Assembly (NCBI GenBank): GCA_000438195.1
Contig: FR903046.1
Coordinates: 1-8,295, forward strand
DNA from: Mycoplasma sp. CAG:776
GTDB taxonomy: Bacteria; Bacillota_I; Bacilli_A; RF39; UBA660
Direction of reading: 5' to 3'
DNA length: 8,295 bases
The notes under the pieces were generated by a model. It made no database searches. It was not told where the DNA came from and saw nothing but the letters and a program-made list of their open reading frames with translations. A program made the translations under genes and the position numbers. How positions within the stretch are numbered: the first letter of the stretch is position 1; every line of letters begins with the position of its first letter. Positions 1-6,903 of the stretch are shown piece by piece.

Positions 1-834
1 ACAACAGATGAAGGGATATATAAAGCAGAAGATGATTGGGGAGAAAGTTATTACTTTAGAGGAGCAGTAACTAATAATTATGTAAAATTTGCAGGATACT
101 ATTGGCGGATCATACGAATTAATGGAGATGGAAGTATTAGAATGATTTATGATGGAACTGGTGTTCATTCTAATGGGGAAGCTTCTGTTGATCGGGGTAT
201 TGGTACTTCTTCTTTTAGTGATGATACTGCTAATGTAGTTAATACATCAGTTGGGGTAGGATTTAAATATACTCTTAATCTTCAACGTCCTATTAGTCAG
301 AATGGTGGAACCGATAGTATGATGAAAAAGACTCTTGATGAATGGTATACAACTAATATTGTTAATCGAGGATACGATAGTTATGTTGCAACTCAAGCGG
401 GATTCTGTAATGATCGAGATACCGTAACTGGAAGCTGGAGTGCTAATGGTTCTGTATCCTATTTAGCGTATGGAAGATTAGTTAGTAATAAAAAACCAAC
501 TTTAAAGTGTTCTAATGATTTAGATTTGTATACTACAAAGGTAGGGCTTATTACAGCCGATGAAGTAGCCTATGCTGGTGGAGTTAATAATCTTAATAAT
601 ATATCTTATTATTTATATATGGGTGAAACGTTTTACACTATTTCACCGTATAATTTTCAATATACGCTTTATTATAGATTATCATATATGTTTTTAGTTC
701 ATGATCAGGGGCAGATTCTAGGCGGAAATAATTCTGCTAATGTTGCGGCTGCTGTTCGTCCTGTAATAAATTTAGATGCAAATGTAACTATAAAGTCGGG
801 AATAGGAACAAGTAGTGATCCATATGTGATTTAA
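1..834 (+). CDS. C-terminal part of a large surface/secreted protein (DUF6273-like / C-lectin-like fold), 5' end outside window
   Basis: The frame is open from the first base, so the protein starts upstream; 277 residues are visible and the first internal ATG (142) is not the real start. The segment at about residues 20-50 (FRGAV..N..KFAGYYWRIIRINGDGS) followed by a tail VRPVINLDANVTI...GTSSDPYVI is, from my knowledge of the family, typical of modular secreted or surface proteins common in uncultured gut Bacilli, often grouped as DUF6273-like. Two lone cysteines lie in GFCND and LKCSND and could form a disulfide outside the cell. No signal peptide or membrane anchor can be seen because the N-terminus is missing. 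The stretch at residues 215-255 (SPYNF to VRP) resembles the C-type-lectin-like end of DGR variable proteins and shares its framework with the element at 7878-7999. Function (adhesion, ligand binding) is inference. The gene ends at a hairpin terminator 50 bp downstream. Confidence 0.8.
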   Translation, partial: TTDEGIYKAEDDWGESYYFRGAVTNNYVKFAGYYWRIIRINGDGSIRMIYDGTGVHSNGEASVDRGIGTSSFSDDTANVVNTSVGVGFKYTLNLQRPISQNGGTDSMMKKTLDEWYTTNIVNRGYDSYVATQAGFCNDRDTVTGSWSANGSVSYLAYGRLVSNKKPTLKCSNDLDLYTTKVGLITADEVAYAGGVNNLNNISYYLYMGETFYTISPYNFQYTLYYRLSYMFLVHDQGQILGGNNSANVAAAVRPVINLDANVTIKSGIGTSSDPYVI

Positions 835-883
835 TGAATTTGTTTAACATATGATAATGAGCTGATTAAAGTATTTAATTCAT

Positions 884-911
884 GGTATAAGCAACTAGCT
901 TATATCTTTTT
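884..911 (+). terminator. Intrinsic terminator of the surface-protein gene
   Basis: GGTATAAGC (884-892), a 5-nt loop (AACTA) and GCTTATATC (898-906) form a 9-bp stem with one G-U pair, directly followed by TTTTT (907-911). The position 50 bp after the TAA stop at 832-834 and before the promoter of the metal operon fits a rho-independent terminator on the plus strand. Confidence 0.75.
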
Positions 912-948
912 ATATTGATTAAAATTTATATAGTTATATTGTTTTTTG

Positions 949-977
949 TTGCTTTTTTTAATGAATTAGAATATAAT
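949..977 (+). promoter_or_regulatory. Promoter of the metal-sensor/efflux operon
   Basis: TTGCTT (949-954) as -35 and a perfect TATAAT (972-977) as -10 with 17-bp spacing. Transcription would start near 984, which lies within or at the edge of the ArsR-type operator, so a bound repressor would block initiation. This is the strongest promoter match upstream of the ArsR-family gene. Confidence 0.8.
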
Positions 978-985
978 TAAATATA

Positions 986-999
986 TGAACAATTATTCA
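986..999 (+). promoter_or_regulatory. ArsR/SmtB-type operator (imperfect inverted repeat)
   Basis: TGAACA-AT-TATTCA sits between the -10 box and the ribosome binding site. It has the central 6-2-6 core of the SmtB/CzrA 12-2-12 operator class, and from memory differs from a cyanobacterial SmtB site only in the two central bases. Expected role: apo-repressor binding here silences the operon, and zinc or cadmium releases it. The outer arms are not well conserved. The assignment to the adjacent regulator is inference from position. Confidence 0.75.
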
Positions 1000-1016
1000 A
1001 TTGAAGGGAGATAAAT

Positions 1017-1355
1017 ATGAATAAAGATTTGATTCATGAAAAACTAGCTAATCGTGTTAAGAATAAGATGCTTAGTGATGATTTGCTTTTTGATATTGCT
1101 GAGGTATTTAAAATATTTGGGGATAGTACTAGAATGAAGATTATCTATGCTTTAAAATTAAGTGAGTTATGTGTTTCAGATTTAGCTTTTATTACGAATA
1201 GTAGTGAGTCGGCTATTTCGCATCAACTTCGCATTTTAAAACAAGCTAAACTTGTTAAATCAAGAAAAGAGGGAAAAGTCGTTTATTATAGCTTAAAAGA
1301 TGAACATGTAATAAAATTATTTGAGATTGGACGTGAGCATGTTGAAGAATTATAG
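1017..1355 (+). CDS. ArsR/SmtB-family metal-responsive transcriptional repressor (CzrA/CadC-like)
   Basis: A 112-residue winged-helix repressor of normal family length. It starts at ATG 1017, six bases after AAGGGAG. Motifs: FGDSTRMKIIYAL (residues 34-46), ELCVSDLA (50-57), recognition helix SSESAISHQLRILK (62-75), then the wing EGKVVYYSL (85-93). The last helix has D95, H97, H108 and E111, the exact D-x-H...H-x-x-E spacing of the alpha-5 zinc site in SmtB/CzrA. The CadC alpha-3N site (ELCVCD) is only half present: C52 remains, but the second cysteine is Ser54. This favours Zn(II)/Co(II) sensing over a CadC-like Cd/Pb thiolate site (inference). It probably represses itself and the overlapping ATPase gene through the operator at 986-999. 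Confidence 0.92.
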   Translation: MNKDLIHEKLANRVKNKMLSDDLLFDIAEVFKIFGDSTRMKIIYALKLSELCVSDLAFITNSSESAISHQLRILKQAKLVKSRKEGKVVYYSLKDEHVIKLFEIGREHVEEL

Positions 1356-3363
1356 ATATTATTTACAGAATTTAGATTGCGCAAATTGTGCTAAAAAAAT
1401 AGAAAATGAAATAAAAAAAGATAAAAGATTTCGAGAAGTAATTATTAATTTTAGTACTCTTACACTTAGTTTTCAATCTAATATGAGTAATCCGTTTCCA
1501 GAGATTTTAAAGATTATAAAAAGAATAGAACCTGATGTTTTAGTTTATGTTGATCAAAGTGGAGAACAGATTAAAGATTATGAGTTATTTAGATTTATTT
1601 TAGCTTTGATAGTTTTAGGTGTTTCTTTTTTGATTTCTAATATGATTTTAAAAGAGATTTTTATTGCCATTTCTTATTTGTTACTTTTATATAAGACTTT
1701 TATTAAAGCAGTTAAAAAGGTTGTTAAATCTCATAATGTGGATGAAAATGCTTTAATTTGTATTTCAGCAGTAGGAGCTTATATTCTTGGAGAGCATATG
1801 GAAGGATTGATGGTACTTTTACTTTATGTGCTAGGTAAAATATTAGAAGAAAAAGCAGTTAATAAGAGTAGAAGTTCTATTAAAGATTTAGTAGAATTAA
1901 AAACAAGTTATGCTAATTTGAAAGTAAATAAAGCAATTCGAAAAGTAAAAAGTGAAGATTTAAAGATTGATGATGTTATTGTTGTTAAAAAAGGTGAACT
2001 TATTCCGGTAGATGGAATTATTTTAAAGGGAAAGACAATGGTAGATACTTCTGGTATTACAGGGGAATCAGAGTTAAGAGAAGTAAAAGAAAAAGAAGTA
2101 GTGTTATCAGGTTATATTAATAAGGGAGAAGTTACGCAAGTAAAAGTTACGCATACTTATTTTGATAGTATGGCTTATAAGATTTTAGAACTTACACTAA
2201 ATGCTACTAATAATAAAGCTAAAACTGAAACTTTTGTTTCAAAAATAGCGGGATATTATACACCTATTGTGTTACTTATTGCTGTTTTGGTAGGAGTTTT
2301 TTTACCACTTGTTTCATCTATTAGTTATAATGAAAGTATTTACCGTGCTTTAACCTTTTTAGTTATTTCCTGTCCTTGCGCGATTGCTATTTCGGTTCCT
2401 CTTTCTTATTTTGCGGGAATTGGTATTAGTTCCAAAAAGAAAGTTTTAGTGAAAGGAAGTAATTATTTAGATATATTAACTAAATGTGATGTAGTTGTAT
2501 TTGATAAGACTGGAACTTTAACTACTGGTGCTTTGAAATTAGAAAATATTCATATTTACAATAAAGATTATACGCAAGATGAAATTCTTAAATTGGCAAG
2601 TTTGGGAGAAGCATTTTCTAATCATCCCATTGCTCAGTTAATTTTGAGAGAAAATAAACAAAAATTAGATACTTCGGGAGTAAAAGATTTTAAAGAAATA
2701 GAAGGGAAAGGAATTGAGTTTCAATATCATAAAGATTTGATTCGGGTTGGAAGTGCTAGTTTTTGTCATACTAAATTAAAAGATAATCTTTTTGTCGAAG
2801 TGAATGGTGAAGTAATCGGAGGATTTGTTTTTAATGATCATATTAAAGAAAATGCTCAAGATGTAATAAAGAAAATGAAGGATTATCAAATTAAAACTTA
2901 TATGTTTACAGGTGATCATGATTCATTTGCTCATATGGTGGCAGAGAATGTAGGAATAGATGAGTATCAAGCAGAATTACTTCCGAATGAAAAGTTTGCT
3001 CGTCTTACTGATTTACAAAAAACACATACCGTTATGTTTGTAGGGGATGGTATTAATGATGCTCCATCACTTGTTCAAGCTGATATTGGGGTTAGTATGG
3101 GTTATGTTGGCAGTAATAGTGCTATTGAGGCAAGTGACATTGTCATTATGAATGATGATTTAGAATGTATTCCTACAATGTTCGGAATTGCTCATAAAAC
3201 TAAAAAAATTATTATGATGAATTTAATCTTCTCTATTGGAATTAAATTAGTTATTTTAGTTTTGGCAATGCTTGGAATTGCTCATATGGCTTTAGCAGTC
3301 TTTGCTGATACTGGGGTTACTTTACTTGCTATTTTAAATTCTTTAAGAATTTTAAAACAATAA
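1339..3363 (+). CDS. cadA: P1B-type heavy-metal efflux ATPase (Zn/Cd/Pb-transporting, ZntA/CadA-like)
   Basis: A 674-residue membrane pump that exports soft divalent metals from the cytoplasm using ATP. I chose ATG 1339 because it gives a normal start close to the metal-binding domain; TTG 1321, GTG 1333 and TTG 1342 are possible alternatives. One N-terminal HMA domain has DCANC (D13, C14, C17). Hydrophobic helices begin near residue 85. Actuator loop TGES is at 241-244, metal-binding CPC at 345-347 in TM6, phosphorylation motif DKTGT at 389-393, HP at 429-430 and GDGINDAP at 569-576. In the last helix, D657 in FADTG matches the conserved Asp of Zn/Cd/Pb pumps (ZntA D714), which with CPC argues against a copper pump. 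It overlaps the repressor gene by 17 bp, so translation is probably coupled and expression metal-induced. All catalytic motifs are intact. Confidence 0.96.
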   Translation: MLKNYRYYLQNLDCANCAKKIENEIKKDKRFREVIINFSTLTLSFQSNMSNPFPEILKIIKRIEPDVLVYVDQSGEQIKDYELFRFILALIVLGVSFLISNMILKEIFIAISYLLLLYKTFIKAVKKVVKSHNVDENALICISAVGAYILGEHMEGLMVLLLYVLGKILEEKAVNKSRSSIKDLVELKTSYANLKVNKAIRKVKSEDLKIDDVIVVKKGELIPVDGIILKGKTMVDTSGITGESELREVKEKEVVLSGYINKGEVTQVKVTHTYFDSMAYKILELTLNATNNKAKTETFVSKIAGYYTPIVLLIAVLVGVFLPLVSSISYNESIYRALTFLVISCPCAIAISVPLSYFAGIGISSKKKVLVKGSNYLDILTKCDVVVFDKTGTLTTGALKLENIHIYNKDYTQDEILKLASLGEAFSNHPIAQLILRENKQKLDTSGVKDFKEIEGKGIEFQYHKDLIRVGSASFCHTKLKDNLFVEVNGEVIGGFVFNDHIKENAQDVIKKMKDYQIKTYMFTGDHDSFAHMVAENVGIDEYQAELLPNEKFARLTDLQKTHTVMFVGDGINDAPSLVQADIGVSMGYVGSNSAIEASDIVIMNDDLECIPTMFGIAHKTKKIIMMNLIFSIGIKLVILVLAMLGIAHMALAVFADTGVTLLAILNSLRILKQ

Positions 3364-3364
3364 T

Positions 3365-3718
3365 TTATTTTTTAAAAGCTTCTAGTTCTTCTTGAAGCTT
3401 TTTTACTGCTTGTAGTAAAAAGTCTACTTCATCTCTTTGATTTTGATTACTCTTTCCATTATTCGCATAGAAACTACCGCCATTTTTATATTCTCGACTA
3501 TTGATATTGATATTAAAATTTTGAATTCGAGCTTCTATTAATTGTTGTTGGGCAGCTGCTGTAAGCATATATTCCCCAACTAACATAAGCCAGTTTCCTA
3601 TACTTGATTGTTCGTAAGCATCAAAATCACCAGATAATGCAGAACCTACTAGAGCAGCTAGAAGAGCAAAGACTTGTGGATCAATATTAGGAGGAAAACT
3701 GTGGATATTACCTTGCAT
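3365..3718 (-). CDS. Conserved-looking hypothetical protein, 117 aa, unknown function
   Basis: I do not recognise this family. It is probably a real gene: an ideal ribosome binding site (AGGAGGA on the minus strand, plus-strand 3725-3731) lies six bases before ATG (3716-3718). Residues about 10-65 are helix-rich and fairly hydrophobic (VFALLAALVGSALSGDF, then GNWLMLVGEYMLTAAAQQQLIEAR) but contain Asp, Glu and Gln, so an amphipathic helical bundle is more likely than true membrane helices. A polar Asn-rich linker follows (about 66-92), then a C-terminal charged helix (DFLLQAVKKLQEELEAFKK) that could be a short coiled coil. There is no signal peptide and no cysteine. It runs convergent to the efflux ATPase, with one base between the stops, and divergent from ysxC with an intergenic gap of 82 bp. 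I saw no clear promoter. Confidence 0.75.
   Translation of the reverse strand: MQGNIHSFPPNIDPQVFALLAALVGSALSGDFDAYEQSSIGNWLMLVGEYMLTAAAQQQLIEARIQNFNININSREYKNGGSFYANNGKSNQNQRDEVDFLLQAVKKLQEELEAFKK
3374..3404 (+). terminator. Intrinsic terminator of the metal operon, embedded in the convergent gene
   Basis: AAAAGCTTC (3374-3382) and GAAGCTTTT (3394-3402) form a perfect 9-bp stem with an 11-nt loop; the T run is 3399-3404. It lies 10 bp after the ATPase stop on the plus strand. On the minus strand the same bases encode the last residues of the 117-aa protein (ELEAFKK), and there the hairpin is followed by A residues, so it should act mainly for the plus-strand operon. Confidence 0.65.
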
Positions 3719-3754
3719 AAATTTTCCTCCTATCTAACTCATTTTATTCAAAGT

Positions 3755-3783
3755 TTGCAAAAATTAGTAAAATGTAATATAAT
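3755..3783 (+). promoter_or_regulatory. Promoter of ysxC-exonuclease operon
   Basis: TTGCAA (3755-3760) and TATAAT (3778-3783) are 17 bp apart, giving a start near 3790 and a very short leader that runs into AGGTGA (3790-3795). The gap is shared with the divergent hypothetical gene. Confidence 0.7.
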
Positions 3784-3800
3784 TAAAGCAGGTGAAATTT

Positions 3801-4382
3801 ATGCAAATAGATCAAGTAGAATTAGCTAGTTGTGCAGTTCGTACTAGTCAGTATCCAGAAGAGGGGTTGCCGGAGTTTTTACTTGTTGGCCGAAGTAATG
3901 TAGGGAAATCTAGTTTTATTAATACTTTAATTAATCGAAAGAATTTTGCTCATACTTCTTCTAAGCCGGGAAAAACACAGACTTTGAATTTTTATCTCGT
4001 TAATAAAAGTTTTTATTTTGTTGATGTTCCAGGATATGGTTATGCAGTAGTGAGTCATGAACGGCAAAAGAAATTTGGTGTCATGATTGAAGAGTATTTA
4101 AAATCAAGAGAGTCTTTAAAGTGTGTATTTTTGCTTATTGATTATCGTCATAAACCAACAGAAGATGATTGCTTGATGTATAATTTTTTGAAATATTATA
4201 ATTTGAAAATTAAAGTTGTGGCTACTAAATATGATAAAGTTAGTAAAAATAATAGGGATAAACAAAATAAGTTAATTAAGGATACATTAAAATTAGAGAA
4301 AGAGGAAGAATTTATACCATTTTCTACTGTTTCTAAAAAAGGTAGAGATGATGTGTATGAAATTATTAAAGGTATGTTATGA
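3801..4382 (+). CDS. ysxC: Ribosome biogenesis GTP-binding protein YsxC/EngB (YihA)
   Basis: A 193-residue TRAFAC-class GTPase required in many bacteria for late assembly of the large ribosomal subunit; cytosolic. ATG 3801 is preferred over GTG 3792, because AGGTGA (3790-3795) sits five bases before it and overlaps the GTG. Motifs: G1 GRSNVGKSS (residues 30-38), G2 region SKPGKTQT (54-61), G3 DVPGYG (75-80), G4 TKYD (142-145, where the family usually has TKxD) and a C-terminal FIPFSTVSKKG segment for G5. Length is typical of the family and nothing is missing. It is the first gene of an operon; its TGA stop overlaps the ATG of the exonuclease gene (ATGA-type junction), so the two are probably translationally coupled. 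Confidence 0.96.
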   Translation: MQIDQVELASCAVRTSQYPEEGLPEFLLVGRSNVGKSSFINTLINRKNFAHTSSKPGKTQTLNFYLVNKSFYFVDVPGYGYAVVSHERQKKFGVMIEEYLKSRESLKCVFLLIDYRHKPTEDDCLMYNFLKYYNLKIKVVATKYDKVSKNNRDKQNKLIKDTLKLEKEEEFIPFSTVSKKGRDDVYEIIKGML

Positions 4383-4921
4383 TTAGTTTAAATAGAGAAA
4401 AAAAATTTGTAGATGATTATGTTGTGTTTGATTTAGAAACAACAGGTTTTGATCCTAAAACAGCTAGAATTATTGAAATTGGAGCTTTGAAGTATAAGAA
4501 TAATGAATTGGTTGAAGAATTAAGCATTTTAGTAAATCCAGAATGTGAAATTCCCGATGTTATTACCATGATTACTGGAATTGATGATGAATTAGTAAAA
4601 AATGCGATTACTATTGAGGAAGCTTTGCCACAGTTTATTCAGTTTATTGAAGATTTACCACTCGTAGCTCATAATTCTAATTTTGATTTATCTTTTATTG
4701 AAGAAAATATTAATCGCTTAGAGTTACCAATGATTACTAATAAGAATATTGATACAGTCTATTTAGCTAGAAAATATATTAAGGGAGTCTTTAATCATAA
4801 GTTAGAAACGTTGAAAAATTATTTTCGTTTAACTTATTCTTCCCATCGTAGTATTGAAGATTGTTTGACAACTAATCATGTTTATCAATATTGTAAGAGT
4901 AAAGCAGAAGTTAAGAATTAG
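4379..4921 (+). CDS. DEDDh-family 3'-5' exonuclease (DnaQ/PolC epsilon-like, stand-alone)
   Basis: A 180-residue single-domain exonuclease with all five metal/catalytic residues of the DEDDh class: D18 and E20 in VVFDLETTG (Exo I), D103 in HNSNFD (Exo II), and H156 and D161 in SSHRSIEDC (Exo III). It resembles the exonuclease domain of PolC and DnaQ but carries no polymerase or helicase part, so it is a free-standing proofreading-like or repair/RNA-trimming exonuclease; the exact substrate cannot be told from sequence. ATG 4379 overlaps the ysxC stop by 4 bp. The gene ends at TAG 4919-4921, 39 bp before the response regulator, with no visible terminator between. Confidence 0.93.
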   Translation: MISLNREKKFVDDYVVFDLETTGFDPKTARIIEIGALKYKNNELVEELSILVNPECEIPDVITMITGIDDELVKNAITIEEALPQFIQFIEDLPLVAHNSNFDLSFIEENINRLELPMITNKNIDTVYLARKYIKGVFNHKLETLKNYFRLTYSSHRSIEDCLTTNHVYQYCKSKAEVKN

Positions 4922-4960
4922 TAAAGCATACTATTCTTTTTTCTTATTTGAGGAGGAGTT

Positions 4961-5638
4961 ATGAAGATTTTAATTGTAGAAGATGATGAGGCAATATTAG
5001 ATGGTTTAACTTTTTGCCTTAAAAAAGAAGGGTTTGATGTTGCTCCAGCGGCATTTGCTAAAAAAGGTTTCAAAATAGCTTTAGAAGAGGAATTAGATTT
5101 ACTTATTTTAGATATTAATTTACCGGATATAAATGGGTTGAAATTATATCGAATGATTAAAGAAAAAAAGGATATTCCAACCATATTTTTAACAGCAAAT
5201 GATTCAGAGCTTAGTGTGGTAGAAGCATTAGATAGTGGAGCAGATGATTATATTACAAAACCATTTAAAACAAGAGAATTAATTAGTAGAGTTCATTCTG
5301 TTTTAAGAAGGAGTAAAAGGGAAGAACAGAATATTATTGAAATAAAAGATGTTATGATTAATTTAACAGAAGCAAAAGTTTATAAAAAAGGAAGTTTGGT
5401 TTTTTTAACAGCTTTAGAATATAAAATCTTACTTATTTTATTTATGCATCCTGGTGAAGTTTTCTCAAGAGAAGCTATTTTGGCTAATATTTGGGATACA
5501 AATGAAGAATATGTTAATGATAATACTCTTACGGTTTACATTAAACGAATTAGAGAAAAAATAGAAGACGATCCTACTAATCCTAAAATTATTCTTACAG
5601 TTAGAGGACTTGGTTATCAGGTGAGTCATGAAAACTAA
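4961..5638 (+). CDS. OmpR/PhoB-family response regulator
   Basis: A 225-residue DNA-binding regulator. The receiver domain (residues 1-115) has acidic pocket D8/D9, phosphoacceptor D51 (LLILDINLPDINGL), T78 and K100 (TKPF). The C-terminal winged helix (about 130-222) includes LTALEYKILLIL, SREAILANIW, and the recognition segment VNDNTLTVYIKRIREKI, ending in the usual VRGLGYQV. The ATG follows a near-perfect GAGGAGGAG (4950-4958). The kinase gene overlaps its last 11 bases, so these are a cognate pair. The signal and target genes are unknown. Transcription may come from the ysxC promoter by read-through or from an unseen promoter; I found no good one in the 39-bp gap. Confidence 0.95.
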   Translation: MKILIVEDDEAILDGLTFCLKKEGFDVAPAAFAKKGFKIALEEELDLLILDINLPDINGLKLYRMIKEKKDIPTIFLTANDSELSVVEALDSGADDYITKPFKTRELISRVHSVLRRSKREEQNIIEIKDVMINLTEAKVYKKGSLVFLTALEYKILLILFMHPGEVFSREAILANIWDTNEEYVNDNTLTVYIKRIREKIEDDPTNPKIILTVRGLGYQVSHEN

Positions 5639-6812
5639 AAATATTATTTTAGTGTTATTGATTGGTGGAGTTCTTCTTTTTTGTTTAAATTTTTCTTTAT
5701 TAAAATTATATGATTCTTATATTTATTCTTCTTTTAATAAAGTTATGGCTACTATTCGCTCTTATTATCCAGAGGGAGAAATAGAAGCAATTCATGATTT
5801 GGTGAATGAAGAAGAAGGGATAGATGTTTTAGGAGAATATGGAATCACTTTAGATACTATCAGGGAAATTGATTCTTATCAAAGTTTTAGGAATAAAATT
5901 GTTTTAGGAGTTACAATAACTTTTGTTTTATTAGGCGGATTATTTTTCTTTCTTTATTATGGTTTTAAAAAGAAAGTTAAAAATGAAATTGAAATTATTA
6001 ATTTGTATTTAAATGATATTCTAAATGGCAACTATGAAATTCATATTGGTAGTTATCAAGAAGATTTAATTAGTATTTTAAAAAATGATATTTATAAAGT
6101 TACAAGAAAATTAAAAGAGTATAGTTTATATGAACAAAAAGAACAACAATTTTTAATGAATACTTTAGAAGATATTTCTCATCAACTTAAAACTCCTTTG
6201 ACGGCATTAATGATTACGAATGATATTTTGGTAAATAATGATCTTACAAAGGATGAGAGAAACTCTTTTTTAAAAAAAGAAACGAAGGAATTAGAAAAAA
6301 TGGAATGGCTTATTACAACTCTTTTAAAGTTAAGTAAATTAGATAGTGGACAAGTTGTATTTAAAAAAGAAAAAATATTAGTGGGTGATTTAATTGAAGA
6401 AGCTTTATCTTCTTTAATGGTCGCTATGGAGTTAAAAAATATTAAAGTAATTAGAAAAAATTTGGATTTTACTCTTTTTTGTGATATATCATGGATTCGA
6501 GAAGCATTAACTAATATTTTGAAGAATGCTTATGAACATAGTTTAGATAATGGAAAGATTGAAATTTATGGAGAGGATAATCCAGTTTATAAAGCTATTT
6601 TTATTACAGATTATGGGGTTGGAATTCCTAAAAAAGATATTAAAAATATTTTTAGGAGATTTTATAGTACTAGTTCTTCAAAAAATAGTATGGGAATTGG
6701 GCTTAATATGGCAAGAATTATTGTAGAGAAACATCATGGAAAAATAGAAGTGGAAAGTGTTGTAGGCAAGTTTACTACTTTTAAAATAATCTTTATGAAG
6801 GGGAATTGTTAG
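5628..6812 (+). CDS. Two-component sensor histidine kinase
   Basis: A 394-residue membrane kinase that phosphorylates the upstream regulator. TM1 is residues 6-28 and TM2 91-113, enclosing a small extracytoplasmic segment of about 60 residues. A HAMP-like/linker helix follows (about 114-165). The dimerisation/phosphoacceptor helix has ISHQLKTPLTAL with H185. The catalytic domain has an N box NILKNAYEHS (N296, N300), a G1 box DYGVGIP (D328-P334), an F box FRRFYS and a G2 box GIGLNMA (356-362), so it looks fully active. ATG 5628 follows CAGGTGAG inside the regulator gene. Kinases of this general form in Bacillota often precede ABC exporter genes, but none follows here: downstream lies a decayed yhcG-like gene. 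Confidence 0.95.
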   Translation: MKTKNIILVLLIGGVLLFCLNFSLLKLYDSYIYSSFNKVMATIRSYYPEGEIEAIHDLVNEEEGIDVLGEYGITLDTIREIDSYQSFRNKIVLGVTITFVLLGGLFFFLYYGFKKKVKNEIEIINLYLNDILNGNYEIHIGSYQEDLISILKNDIYKVTRKLKEYSLYEQKEQQFLMNTLEDISHQLKTPLTALMITNDILVNNDLTKDERNSFLKKETKELEKMEWLITTLLKLSKLDSGQVVFKKEKILVGDLIEEALSSLMVAMELKNIKVIRKNLDFTLFCDISWIREALTNILKNAYEHSLDNGKIEIYGEDNPVYKAIFITDYGVGIPKKDIKNIFRRFYSTSSSKNSMGIGLNMARIIVEKHHGKIEVESVVGKFTTFKIIFMKGNC

Positions 6813-6903
6813 AAAAATGCCCAAAATAATGAAATTTGAACCTATATGAATGGTATAAGATTTATTTTTTTAAGCTTTTATGATACATATAACTTTAGGG
6901 ATT

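Noticed and set aside
643..834. C-terminal part of the left-edge gene as the variable repeat paired with the TR
   Set aside because: Differences include C-to-T, G and T positions of the template and a four-residue length difference; DGR variable repeats differ from the template almost only at adenines.
4918..5184. 88-residue minus-strand open frame
   Set aside because: It is the shadow of the response regulator receiver domain, which has all family motifs and a strong ribosome binding site.
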